64,000 bases of DNA from Vreelandella alkaliphila (lineage in GTDB: Bacteria; Pseudomonadota; Gammaproteobacteria; Pseudomonadales; Halomonadaceae), in the NCBI RefSeq assembly GCF_016107625.1, contig NZ_JABASV010000008.1, positions 62,001 through 126,000 of the forward strand, given 5' to 3'. Below, one piece after another: positions 49,623-57,060 of the stretch; the first letter of the stretch is position 1; every line of letters starts with the position of its first letter. The translations under genes and the position numbers were made by a program. The notes below the pieces were generated by a model. It saw only the letters and a program-made list of their open reading frames with translations, made no database searches and had not been told where the DNA came from.

Positions 49623-49928
49623 GTGAATATTACCCATTTAGAGCATGCGTTTGTCGCGCTGCTGATTCAAATGGCTCTACTTCCTTTTGCAAACGCAAGA
49701 GTCACTGGTGCCATCGCGGTAGCACTGTTGCTTGGACGTGAGATTGCACAACATGAATACAGGTTAGCCGTTCAACGTGGTTGGGAATGGGGGCAAACAT
49801 TACCGGTGGGCATATTTGAAGGTGTTTGGCGTGGCTGGACGCTGGATTCGGTATTAGACGTTGTTTTACCTGCCCTGGCATGCACAGTAGTGGCCATTAC
49901 GATCAAAATCATAAAGCCAAACGGCTAA
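49623..49928 (+). CDS. Small membrane protein, phage-like, unknown function
   Basis: The GTG at 49623 has GGAG at 49613-49616 upstream, giving 101 residues; TTG 49611 is an alternative start. There are hydrophobic segments at about residues 6-35 and 72-93, with a GREIAQHEYR motif between them that I associate with small phage-encoded membrane proteins. No function can be assigned. It shares an upstream region with hipA, so HipB-type operators could control it. Confidence 0.55.
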   Translation: MNITHLEHAFVALLIQMALLPFANARVTGAIAVALLLGREIAQHEYRLAVQRGWEWGQTLPVGIFEGVWRGWTLDSVLDVVLPALACTVVAITIKIIKPNG

Positions 49929-50076
49929 ATCGCGAAAGCTAAGTGTTTAGGAACGACAAAAGGCCCTGACTCCTTAGAAGCTTTTAACAAGCCTTTATAA
50001 AGCACTTTACCTATTACGCGAATCATGCAAAATTGCTTAATCAACACCTTATATAAAAACGAAAAAAGGAAAGTCT

Positions 50077-50856
50077 ATGCTCCGCAGTCACATAGGAATA
50101 GCAACGGCGCTTACATCACTGCTATTTGCCGTTCCAGCCTACTCCGACGATCCACTTCGCCTCGCTGTTGATGTTCCCTTCGAGCCTTTTGAGTATCGCT
50201 TGCCCGACGGCACCCTAACAGGCTTTGAGGTGGAGCTGGGTGAAGAAGTATGTCGACGCATCGAGCGTGAGTGCGAATGGGTAGAGCAAGGCTGGGACGG
50301 CATCATCCCCGGCTTATTAGCACGCAAATACGACGCCATCATGTCCTCAATGGCAATCACCGATGCGCGCCGCGAGCAAGTGCTGTTCTCAGAACCCTAC
50401 TACAGCAACCCTAGTGTCTGGGTGACTCAGGAAGGCAAAGAGATCGATATTGAGGATCACGACGCCCTTGAAGGCATATCGGTAGGCGTTCAGCGTGGCA
50501 CCATCCGCGATGAGTACATCACCGACACCTATGGCGATCTCGTTGACGTACGGCGCTATGCAACAGGCGAAGATCTCGCGGTAGACATTAGAACAGGTCG
50601 TTTAGACGCAGCTTTTATGTATTACCCATTAGCGCTGTCATCACTTGAAGTTAACGCTGAAGGCAGTGGGATTGTTACCAGCTCGCCGCTGATCCGCGAG
50701 CCCAAGCACTATTTCGGACATGGCGTGGCGGCAGCCTTCCATCCTCGCAATGAAGCCCTGGCGGAGCAGTTCAATGAGGCACTGCGAGAAATCAAGCAAG
50801 ACGGTACCTACGACGAGCTAATGAACAAATACGTCGACTACGACATCAAGATCTAA
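50077..50856 (+). CDS. Periplasmic amino-acid-binding protein (ABC transporter type)
   Basis: The 259-residue protein has a signal peptide (about residues 1-23, cleavage near AYS) and a family 3 solute-binding domain: LRLAVDVPFEPFEYRLPDGTLTGFEVELGEEVC at the start, and GWDGIIPGLLARKYDAIMSSMAIT with the ligand-binding region. It is closest in plan to lysine/arginine/ornithine- or histidine-binding proteins. No permease or ATPase gene is adjacent, so it is an orphan that may serve a transporter encoded elsewhere. Confidence 0.88.
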   Translation: MLRSHIGIATALTSLLFAVPAYSDDPLRLAVDVPFEPFEYRLPDGTLTGFEVELGEEVCRRIERECEWVEQGWDGIIPGLLARKYDAIMSSMAITDARREQVLFSEPYYSNPSVWVTQEGKEIDIEDHDALEGISVGVQRGTIRDEYITDTYGDLVDVRRYATGEDLAVDIRTGRLDAAFMYYPLALSSLEVNAEGSGIVTSSPLIREPKHYFGHGVAAAFHPRNEALAEQFNEALREIKQDGTYDELMNKYVDYDIKI

Positions 50857-50888
50857 GATCTAAGATCTGTCACTATCTCAACAACTAT

Positions 50889-50930
50889 AACCCCAGGGAT
50901 AACACGCTACGCTTACCCCTGGGGTTGTTG
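50889..50930. terminator. Terminator after the solute-binding protein gene
   Basis: The stem AACCCCAGGG / CCCTGGGGTT is perfect over ten bases, with an 18-base loop and T-rich 3' flank on the plus strand. A triple AAGATCT tandem lies just before it at the gene end (50848-50868). Confidence 0.65.
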
Positions 50931-50954
50931 TATTAAGTAGAGAACAATCTAAAT

Positions 50955-51524
50955 CTAATTCCGAGACAGTGCTTCATTAAGAATGGGTACTTGTACTCTA
51001 CTTAGCCCAGCTAATCTCCACGTCTCAACGGGCTCGCTGCCTTCTGCCCCCTGGATTGAGCCCCAAGCCACTCGAATCGACGTTGTGTAAACAGCTCCGT
51101 CTCCCATCACAATATTCGCGTCAATTAAATACCGTCGCTTCTGCTCTTGCATGACGTCATCATCAAAATCCGAGGTTACTTCCATCTCCGCAATACCCGC
51201 ATCGTTACATGCTTCATGGAAGATAGAAAATTTCTCTTCATAATAGGGATCTGGTTCAATTTTCCGTTGATGCATCCCAAGGTGCCTTTCTATATCGCCA
51301 TCACAGATTGCTTGAACAACGAGCTCAACCATCCCTGTTGCCGTCTCGCTATACACTCCCTCACTGGCCTCACTGGCCTCACTGGCCTCACTGGCCTCAC
51401 TGGCCTCACTGGCCTCACTGGCCTCACTGGCCTCACTGGCCTCACTGGCCAGCGTAGAGGAAACTAGCAGCAGAGAAAGCGCTACAGCGGTCGAAATAGA
51501 GAATAAATTGGTTTTTTTAAACAT
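50955..51524 (-). CDS. Secreted protein with Ser-Glu-Ala tandem repeat, unknown function
   Basis: The 189-residue protein has a signal peptide (about residues 1-26), then about ten tandem Ala-Ser-Glu triplets, then a globular domain of about 130 residues with two Cys (AICDGD and EACNDAG) that could form a disulfide. The triplets are encoded by a 9-bp minisatellite, so copy changes would keep the frame. I recognise no family for the globular part. The gene is alone on the minus strand. Confidence 0.7.
   Translation of the reverse strand: MFKKTNLFSISTAVALSLLLVSSTLASEASEASEASEASEASEASEASEASEASEGVYSETATGMVELVVQAICDGDIERHLGMHQRKIEPDPYYEEKFSIFHEACNDAGIAEMEVTSDFDDDVMQEQKRRYLIDANIVMGDGAVYTTSIRVAWGSIQGAEGSEPVETWRLAGLSRVQVPILNEALSRN
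51362..51451. repeat. 9-bp in-frame minisatellite inside the secreted-protein gene
   Basis: Nine exact tandem copies of CACTGGCCT run from 51362 to 51442, followed by a tenth copy changed at its last base. Read on the minus strand they encode Ala-Ser-Glu units directly after the signal peptide. Confidence 0.95.
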
Positions 51525-51752
51525 GCTTACTTCCCTTTTTTAGCGCTACTCAACGTAACTTAAGGTCGAAACCAGCCCATCGCAATCACTCACAATCCTT
51601 AAGATGACAGTAGCTTAGGAAGCGAAACCTGTCACAAAAAATCACCCCACATCTCACTCAACTAAAAAAGCGCTTGAGAGCGCTTCGATGGAACGTTATG
51701 AGTGAATAGGCCGTGGGGAGTAGTGAGCGAAGCGAACGGTTTGAACCACTTA

Positions 51753-52220
51753 TTAGCCGATAAGTTTGCACATGATGTGGGAGTGATCTTTAAAACCTAG
51801 CTTCTGATAAAACTTTTGTGCTGATTGGTTAAAGGCCATAACCTCTAGCCTGATTTGCTCCGCGCCTTGCGAGGCAGCCCACTTGCTACATGCCGACATA
51901 AGTTTTGTGCCAACGCCTGAAGCACGATACTTTTCATCAACGACTATCGTCCCTACACGACAAACCGGACAGCTAACTAGAAACGGTATTGTCTCGTTTT
52001 TAGTGATTATTGCCGTTAGAAATCCGACAACTCTACTTTCTACTTCTGCTACCAAAAACAGCCTTGACTTATCACTCAGAGCATTTTTTAAAAACTCTTT
52101 GTCAGCGGCGGAAGGCTTTGTAAATGCTTCTGGTGCATTTTCGAAATGTAAAGTACCTATTTGCTCATTCAGTACCAATAATGCTTCTAGGTCCGTTGCT
52201 TCCGCTTCTCTGGTTCTCAT
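51753..52220 (-). CDS. GNAT family N-acetyltransferase
   Basis: The 155-residue protein has the GNAT acetyl-CoA-binding segment VDEKYRASGVGTKLMSACSKWA (about residues 100-121) and the late AFNQSAQKFYQKLGF. Substrate unknown. The ATG at 52220 is preceded by AAAGGG; a GTG at 52238 would add six residues. It lies between two attC-like sequences and could be an integron cassette, in which GNAT genes are common. Codon use looks more AT-rich than in the housekeeping neighbours. Confidence 0.82.
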   Translation of the reverse strand: MRTREAEATDLEALLVLNEQIGTLHFENAPEAFTKPSAADKEFLKNALSDKSRLFLVAEVESRVVGFLTAIITKNETIPFLVSCPVCRVGTIVVDEKYRASGVGTKLMSACSKWAASQGAEQIRLEVMAFNQSAQKFYQKLGFKDHSHIMCKLIG

Positions 52221-52245
52221 AGATCCCTTTGATGCCACTGCTTCC

Positions 52246-52321
52246 GGCTAATGCCCACCATAAACGGCGCGAGGAACGAGCGTTCTACGACCGAAGGGAG
52301 CGTAATTGATGGTTTGGTTAT
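52246..52321 (-). other. attC-like imperfect hairpin between the GNAT and kinase genes
   Basis: Read on the minus strand, the sequence opens with GCATAAC, which overlaps the kinase stop codon and differs at one position from the R'' consensus RYYYAAC. It ends with GGGCATTAGCC, one base from the common GGGCGTTAGCC R' form. The two ends form an imperfect inverted repeat. The GNAT start lies 26 bases beyond it, as in a cassette. Confidence 0.35.
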
Positions 52322-52821
52322 GCATTAACTGCTCGTTCTACCTCAGAGAAACTGCTGCAAACTACTATTTTATGAGCTTGAGCTTTGGAAAATGCATAAA
52401 ACCGTACCAGATTGTCCCGGTCGTACTTTTGGTTCCAAGATATCAGTTCAATAAGGTTTGCAAACGTTTCGTCTTTTTCGTGGCTACGTGAAAGTTTGTA
52501 GCCCAAATAGCGCCGCAGAACTCTCCATTGCCTCAGCAACACTGGCGTATTGAGAACAATTATCTTATCGGCGCCCTCAAAGGACTTCTCTAGCCATTTA
52601 TAATAGACCCCTTCAATTATCCAGGTGTCATTCGACAGGATTGACTCTAAGTTTCTTTGCCGTGCCTCGTCGCTAGACCTGATGTAATCCGTATGGTTTC
52701 GGTCCCAAAATATGTCATCTAAATCGTGCTGGGGCAGACCATATTTCTCTGAAAGCCTTCTAGCAATATATGACTTTCCGCTTCCCGGACCACCAATTAT
52801 GTGCAGTTTTTGATATTTCAT
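52318..52821 (-). CDS. Small P-loop kinase-like protein (FlaR / topology-modulation type)
   Basis: The 167-residue protein has a Walker A motif GGPGSGKSYIAR at residues 10-21, DLDDIFWD soon after, and a WIIEGVYYKWL block, a pattern of the adenylate-kinase-like family often named DNA topology modulation protein FlaR. The enzymatic substrate is unknown. Its stop codon overlaps an attC-like end. Such genes are frequent integron cassettes, which fits the context. Confidence 0.8.
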   Translation of the reverse strand: MKYQKLHIIGGPGSGKSYIARRLSEKYGLPQHDLDDIFWDRNHTDYIRSSDEARQRNLESILSNDTWIIEGVYYKWLEKSFEGADKIIVLNTPVLLRQWRVLRRYLGYKLSRSHEKDETFANLIELISWNQKYDRDNLVRFYAFSKAQAHKIVVCSSFSEVERAVNA

Positions 52822-52858
52822 AGCTTCGTGCGCTTCGATACACTTCTTTTAAGTGGTT

Positions 52859-53170
52859 TTAGTTTGCTGGCGCTTGATGAGTAAGATCGCGGAAGTTAAC
52901 GCCTGTGGCTTTAATCACCGCGGTCATAGTTCGAAGTGTTGGGTTGCCCTTGGGGGACAAGGCGCGATAAAGGCTTTCGCGTGATACTTTGGCACGTTCT
53001 GCTACCAGCGCCATTCCACCTTGAGCTTCAACGACATGACGCAGCGCCATCAGGAAGGCTGACTCTCCCCCCTCTTCGTCCAGCTCATCAAACGCTGTTC
53101 GCAGGTAGTCCAGAACTATACCGGGGTCAGTGCGCAGCATCTCAATAACTGCTTCATCATGACGTTTCAT
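52859..53170 (-). CDS. Addiction module antidote protein (HigA-like XRE)
   Basis: The 103-residue protein (ATG 53170, AAAGGAG upstream) has an XRE-type domain with MALVAERAKVSRESLYRALSPKGNPTLRTM, the usual text of the probable addiction module antidote family. It would bind its partner toxin and the shared promoter. The partner gene directly upstream is broken, so this antidote is an orphan. The long frame to 53248 is not the real start. Confidence 0.85.
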   Translation of the reverse strand: MKRHDEAVIEMLRTDPGIVLDYLRTAFDELDEEGGESAFLMALRHVVEAQGGMALVAERAKVSRESLYRALSPKGNPTLRTMTAVIKATGVNFRDLTHQAPAN

Positions 53171-53488
53171 GACGTATTCTCCTTTTGTGGTCGGCCAAAA
53201 ACGCTTTTGCCTATTCGATGTCAGACTGCTGGCGCTGTTTGGTACCACCTATTAACAACATTACTAAGCGCGCCCCTACCTTGGCGTAGTAAACGCGGTA
53301 GCCAGGGCCATGGTAATGCACAGCTCTCACACCCCATCGCCTACTGTCTTGGTACCACCTGCCGCTAGCCTGTTAAGGCGTGTTAGCACCCGCATGGCGG
53401 CTTGACGATCTTTAGCCTTAGTGGCAACCAGCCAGGCTTGAAAAGGGTCATAGCCATCAGCGGTAAGGTAGTGGGCAAGTTCAGTCAT
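53160..53488 (-). pseudogene. Broken RelE/HigB-type toxin gene
   Basis: Translation from ATG 53488 gives MTELAHYLTADGYDPFQAW and, further on, VGDGV, then an in-frame TGA. The homologous continuation [21 protein letters not shown] resumes in another frame, and a TAG interrupts the end after QQSDIE. Together they cover the full length of a RelE/HigB-type toxin (about 105 codons) that normally precedes this antidote. At least one frameshift and two nonsense codons make it inactive. The end is set where the restored frame meets a stop inside the antidote start. Confidence 0.75.
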
Positions 53489-53494
53489 AATGCA

Positions 53495-53514
53495 TTGTAG
53501 CTTTTAAGCTACAA
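53495..53514. promoter_or_regulatory. Palindromic operator of the addiction module
   Basis: A nine-base perfect inverted repeat, TTGTAGCTT / AAGCTACAA with a two-base TT centre, lies just upstream of the toxin pseudogene start. Its position and symmetry are those of an antidote-binding operator. Confidence 0.6.
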
Positions 53515-53824
53515 ATTAAAAGAGATAGCTTGACTTTAAGCGATTGAAAAAAACTCAAACGGCAATGGCTTTTTTTACCAACGAATTCTTAGTAGCTGAA
53601 TTTTCAATGAGGCATACTCGTTGACCTGGTTACGGGCGCGGTTGATATTCACTAACAGCTTGCTTAGGTCAGCTCTCTCAACATGACCGAGTGAAATACG
53701 CACCTTACGCCATACCGGGCAAGAGACGCGGTAGCCAAGTTCGATCACGTTCTCATCACGTTAAATAACCGATGGAGAGTATCGAGGCGCTGCTAGGAAG
53801 GAAAAAGAAAGCCTAGAAACGAAA
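53515..53824. other. Gene-poor spacer between addiction module and satellite element
   Basis: No complete gene is seen. On the minus strand a short frame from GTG 53748 to 53575 encodes 57 residues (starts VIELGYRVSCPVWRKVRISL), with no ribosome site and no family I recognise; it may be a remnant. Nothing else stands out. Confidence 0.4.
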
Positions 53825-53848
53825 AAAGCCCCGTAAAAACGGGGCTTT
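53825..53848. terminator. Terminator-like hairpin at the left edge of the satellite
   Basis: AAAGCCCCGT and ACGGGGCTTT form a perfect ten-base stem with an AAAA loop, flanked by A and T runs, so it can work on both strands. Confidence 0.75.
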
Positions 53849-53855
53849 ATAATCG

Positions 53856-53890
53856 AGGTGGCGGAGGGACAGTCTCTCACAAAGCCACCT
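53856..53890. other. Possible left attachment region of the satellite
   Basis: AGGTGGC (53856-53862) and GCCACCT (53884-53890) form an inverted repeat. The text TGGCGGAGGGAC inside it resembles the reverse complement of a tRNA 3' end, the usual target of P4-type integrases. The matching right-hand copy would be outside the window, so this is a guess. Confidence 0.2.
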
Positions 53891-53903
53891 AAAACCCCCA
53901 CCA

Positions 53904-54195
53904 ATAGCGGAATTCCGCTATCGCTTATCGAAACATGCCCCCAGATATGCCCCCTTAGCGAGCGTGTCACTTCAAAGTGATTCAGAGTCACTTTGGAGCG
54001 ATGTCGGATAATCGGACATCGCCCACGCGGGCGCGGGCTTAATCGAACGTCTGCACAAAATTGCGCAGACGAAAACACATCGCCCACGCGGGCGCAGGCT
54101 TAATTGTGTCTCAGAGACAGAATTACGCTTTTTCAATGGGTTAGATAAAAGGTGCGGATCCCCACCTTTTAAGCGATGCGAAAAAAAGCGCATCG
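53904..54195. repeat. Cluster of palindromes and a 28-bp direct repeat at the left end of the satellite
   Basis: This gene-free stretch holds successive inverted repeats at 53904-53921 (perfect 18-bp palindrome), 53974-53994, 54000-54020, 54020-54033, 54048-54071, 54081-54094, 54107-54119, 54147-54170 and 54174-54195. The GC-rich CGCCC-ACGC-GGGCG hairpin occurs twice within a 28-bp direct repeat (54016-54043 and 54077-54104, one mismatch, 61 bp apart). The 54147-54170 hairpin ends in T-rich sequence on the minus strand and could terminate the structural operon. Confidence 0.85.
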
Positions 54196-54201
54196 GTAGC
54201 C

Positions 54202-54444
54202 TTACCACTTGCCGCGGTAGCGCTCAAACTTATTGGGCGGGCAGCCTGGGGCCAAGTCATCGTCGATTGCCTCCTCTAACGCTTCAAGGCGCTGGTGCAA
54301 TCTCTCAATAGCCTGGGCATCCTGCTTACGCATGGCCCACACCAAACGGCGGTTTAGTCGCTCGCGCTCCTCCTCTAGCCGGTCGGTGCGATATTCGCCG
54401 GCGGGGCGCTCGTTCCATGCAAACTCGCTTTTCAGGTCGCCCAT
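54202..54444 (-). CDS. Small charged helical protein at end of packaging operon
   Basis: The 80-residue protein is highly charged and predicted helical (EEERERLNRRLVWAMRKQDAQAIERLHQRLEALEEAID, about residues 24-62). It overlaps the connector gene by one base and is the last gene of the head module. It may be a head-completion or connector accessory, but no family is recognised. Confidence 0.6.
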   Translation of the reverse strand: MGDLKSEFAWNERPAGEYRTDRLEEERERLNRRLVWAMRKQDAQAIERLHQRLEALEEAIDDDLAPGCPPNKFERYRGKW

Positions 54445-54734
54445 CAGAAAACCTCGTTAGACCGGTAAGGGTTTAGCAAAAGTTGGAAGGTGGGGTTTTG
54501 CTGGTAGCTACCTACTCCCACGCTTTGGCGCTCTCTGTTCTCGAATAGATCGGCCACCAGAAGCAGCACAGCAGCACGCACAGGCGCGGGCATCTGTTCA
54601 GGTAAGTCATCGCCTAGGTACTCGCTCACGTAGCCCACAGCGGCCTCAATTAAGCCGGTAATCAAGCCGTCTTCGGCGTCGTCTTCATCTATCAAGCGAA
54701 GATGGGCCTTTGCTTCTTCAAGTGAAACGCTCAT
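54444..54734 (-). CDS. Head-tail connector protein (HK97 gp6-like)
   Basis: The 96-residue protein has the gp6-like pattern SLEEAKAHLRLIDEDDAEDGLI followed by a helical GYVSEYLG and an AVLLLVADLFENRE block (the first quoted block spans residues 4-25). Gp6-type proteins form a ring under the portal where tails dock, which is relevant for an element that must accept foreign tails. It overlaps TerL by four bases. Confidence 0.82.
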   Translation of the reverse strand: MSVSLEEAKAHLRLIDEDDAEDGLITGLIEAAVGYVSEYLGDDLPEQMPAPVRAAVLLLVADLFENRERQSVGVGSYQQNPTFQLLLNPYRSNEVF

Positions 54735-56227
54735 ACGAATAACACCTCTGTTTCAATGGTGGCGGGTTCTTCGGCTGATTGGGCGGCCCCCATCGCCATC
54801 GCCAAGGCTTGAATGCCGTCAATGCGTCCAGTACGGCGGGATTTGTCTAGCTTGCGAGCGCCAGCGGGATCGGTCACGGCGACCGCGTTGGCGGCGCACA
54901 TCGTCAAAACGGGGTGATTGCCGTGGGCTATGCGTCCGTTCAGCAACTCGGCTTCAAGTGCGTCCAGTGCGGGGGCCATATCGCGGAAGCCTTGCCCGTG
55001 GGGTACCAGCGGCAACTCTATGCCAAGGCGGTCTAGCTCTTTCTTGAAGATGTCGATGCGCCAGCGGTCAAAGGCCAGGGCGTGAAGGTCTACGTCTTGC
55101 AGTATGTCGCCTAGGTCAGCGGCTACCGCCTCATAGTCCACGGTTGCGCCTGGGGTAGTTCGCAGGAAGCCATCACGCGCCCACACGTCATAGGGGGCGC
55201 GGTCTTTTTTAGCTCGGTCGAAAATGCCTTGCTCTGGCGTCCAAAAGTAGATTTGAACCTGCCATACGCCCTCGACCTTGCCCACTAGCGCCAGGGCGGT
55301 TAAGTCGGTACGGGCTGACAGATCAAGCCCACCAAACACCGGCCCATCAAACGGCAGCGGCGCGGCTGCACAGTCTGCCCATACGTCTGGGCTAATGAAG
55401 GGGCTGTCTAGGCTGACACGCTGGTTAAGTAGCAGGTTGCGGGCACTGTTAGACATGCTCGGCATTCGCTCGGCCTGGGCCATCTGCTCGCGCATATCGT
55501 CTTCACTCCGGAAGATGCCCAACGCAGGGTTAGCGGCGCGCCATGCTTCAACGTCCATCAGATCGCAGTCAGCGGGCGCGGTGTACAAGTGGCAAACAGT
55601 ACGCGGGTCTTTCGATCTTAGGGCGTCGTCTATCCACTCGCTTAGCAAGTCGGCATCGTTGGCGGCCTGGGTGCTGATCGTGATTAGCAGCGGGTGTTCG
55701 TGTGCGCCTTGGCTGGTGGTGATCGCGTCCACAAAGTCAGATTGCGGCCCGCGTACCTGCCCCACTTCGTCCAGTATGGCCAGCACGGGGCTAAGACCGT
55801 GGGCGGTTTTTCCATCGGCTGCCAGCGCCTTAAACTCAGTGTTCATTGTCAGGCCAATAAGTCGCTTACTGCTGGGCACGATGCGCACGATCTTGGAAAG
55901 CTCGGGCGACATCTGCACCATTTTTGACGCCAGGTTAAACACCAGCGCGGCTTGATCGCGGCTCATAGCACCGCTAACTAGCTGGCTGTTTTGCTTCACC
56001 TCTGGGCCTACCAAATGCGCCAGCAGTAGCGCGGCGATAAGGCCGGTTTTGCCGTTCTTGCGGCCAACGGACAGAATAGCGCGGCGGGTACCGGCGGGGT
56101 TGTCGTAAACGTCGATGATGAATTGCTTCTGAAACTTGGCCAGCGCCAGCGGCTTACCAACGTCTTTACCCTCAGGCGTTACACAATAGCGCTCGATGAA
56201 TTTGATAATCCGCTCGGCTCGGGTCAT
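54731..56227 (-). CDS. Terminase large subunit TerL
   Basis: TerL pumps DNA into proheads and cuts it. The 498-residue protein has a Walker A GRKNGKT at residues 55-61, a Walker B LAILDE at residues 149-154 (Asp153, Glu154), and a nuclease domain starting with FGGLDLSARTDL (Asp302). All catalytic positions look intact. It overlaps TerS and the connector by four bases each, so the cluster is translated as a unit. Confidence 0.93.
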   Translation of the reverse strand: MTRAERIIKFIERYCVTPEGKDVGKPLALAKFQKQFIIDVYDNPAGTRRAILSVGRKNGKTGLIAALLLAHLVGPEVKQNSQLVSGAMSRDQAALVFNLASKMVQMSPELSKIVRIVPSSKRLIGLTMNTEFKALAADGKTAHGLSPVLAILDEVGQVRGPQSDFVDAITTSQGAHEHPLLITISTQAANDADLLSEWIDDALRSKDPRTVCHLYTAPADCDLMDVEAWRAANPALGIFRSEDDMREQMAQAERMPSMSNSARNLLLNQRVSLDSPFISPDVWADCAAAPLPFDGPVFGGLDLSARTDLTALALVGKVEGVWQVQIYFWTPEQGIFDRAKKDRAPYDVWARDGFLRTTPGATVDYEAVAADLGDILQDVDLHALAFDRWRIDIFKKELDRLGIELPLVPHGQGFRDMAPALDALEAELLNGRIAHGNHPVLTMCAANAVAVTDPAGARKLDKSRRTGRIDGIQALAMAMGAAQSAEEPATIETEVLFV

Positions 56228-56685
56228 TGCAGTGTTCTCGGTATCAAGCCGTCGTCATCGTCAACGCCTTGGCGCGCATCGCGTTCTAGTGCGGCGCTCT
56301 TGTTAATGTCTTGCGACTTGCCCACCACGCTGATCGTGTCGATCTTTAGTTGTCGCGCCATGGCCAGGGCGCGGCGGCTCATCTTATCCAGCAGCGTACA
56401 AGCGGGGTTGACCTGATCGCCTAAGATCATGCCTTGCTGGTCGATCAACTCCTCTAGCTGGGCTATGTCGCCATAGGTGCGGGCAAGCTGGCCAGCCAAG
56501 ATAAGGTCGGCATCCGTCCACGTATCACGCGCTCTAGCGGTCACTATGGCAGCCCACACGGGCCGGTCACTTTCACGCAAGCGAACGCAAGCCGGTGGCG
56601 CTATTGGCTCCATGGCGGCGGCCTGTGCGGCGGCTATGGCCGCTTTGGCGCTGTCAGATCGTTGGCGGCGGGCGGTTGTTTTCAT
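56224..56685 (-). CDS. Terminase small subunit TerS (P27 family)
   Basis: The 153-residue protein has the P27-type layout: a basic start, PACVRLRESDRPVWAAIV, ARTYGDIAQLEELIDQQG, and NPACTLLDKMSRRALAMARQL. TerS recognises the packaging site. In a satellite this gene decides which DNA is packaged. It is directly followed by TerL and preceded by the HNH gene, the usual order in HK97-like phages. Confidence 0.85.
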   Translation of the reverse strand: MKTTARRQRSDSAKAAIAAAQAAAMEPIAPPACVRLRESDRPVWAAIVTARARDTWTDADLILAGQLARTYGDIAQLEELIDQQGMILGDQVNPACTLLDKMSRRALAMARQLKIDTISVVGKSQDINKSAALERDARQGVDDDDGLIPRTLQ

Positions 56686-56748
56686 GGCAGTTAGCGATAA
56701 AAAAGAGGGATGATGGCGGTGTCTGCCGCCACGGTTCCTCGTGATTTT

Positions 56749-57060
56749 TCAGCGGTTCCAATGGTGGTTTGGGTCAATGGGTCGGCCACTGGTGTCGCAT
56801 CCCACCTGCACCAACTCCCCGCCGTTCATCTCGGCGCGGGTCTTCTGGCTGTGGCACGGGTGGCACAATGGCTGCAAGTTCTCGCGGCGGTTGTCGTCTG
56901 AATAGTCGCCCTCACCGTTGACGATATGGTCAACATCGGTGGCGGGCTCCACCAGCCCAAGCGCTGCGCAGTGCCTACAAAGCGGCTCCTCGGCTAGCAC
57001 CTGGGCACGCAGACGCGCCCAAGCGGCGCTATTAAGTGGTAGGTGCCTTAGCTTCTTCAT
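56749..57060 (-). CDS. HNH endonuclease of the packaging module
   Basis: The 103-residue protein contains the HNH motif DVDHIVNGEGDYSDDNRRENLQPLCHPCHSQK (about residues 56-88), with zinc-binding CRHC before it and CHPC within it. HNH proteins next to terminases stimulate cos cleavage in HK97-like phages, suggesting cos-type packaging here. It overlaps the end of the portal gene by 29 bases; a later start would avoid this. Confidence 0.88.
   Translation of the reverse strand: MKKLRHLPLNSAAWARLRAQVLAEEPLCRHCAALGLVEPATDVDHIVNGEGDYSDDNRRENLQPLCHPCHSQKTRAEMNGGELVQVGCDTSGRPIDPNHHWNR

Noticed and set aside
50848..50868. Triple AAGATCT at the end of the solute-binding protein gene
   Set aside because: Too short to be a functional repeat; likely replication slippage at the stop codon.
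51362..51451. CRISPR array
   Set aside because: The repeats are 9 bp, directly adjacent, without spacers, and in frame within a gene. No CRISPR array or cas gene was seen in the window.
51690..51758. Second attC site after the GNAT gene
   Set aside because: The internal text resembles attC sites but the end boxes do not fit the consensus, so it was not listed as a feature.
53575..53748. 57-codon minus-strand frame in the spacer
   Set aside because: No ribosome site and no recognised family; described only as part of the spacer.
54700..56950. Several plus-strand frames opposite terL, terS and HNH
   Set aside because: They are antisense to genes with intact catalytic motifs and have skewed Ser/Arg-rich composition typical of shadows.
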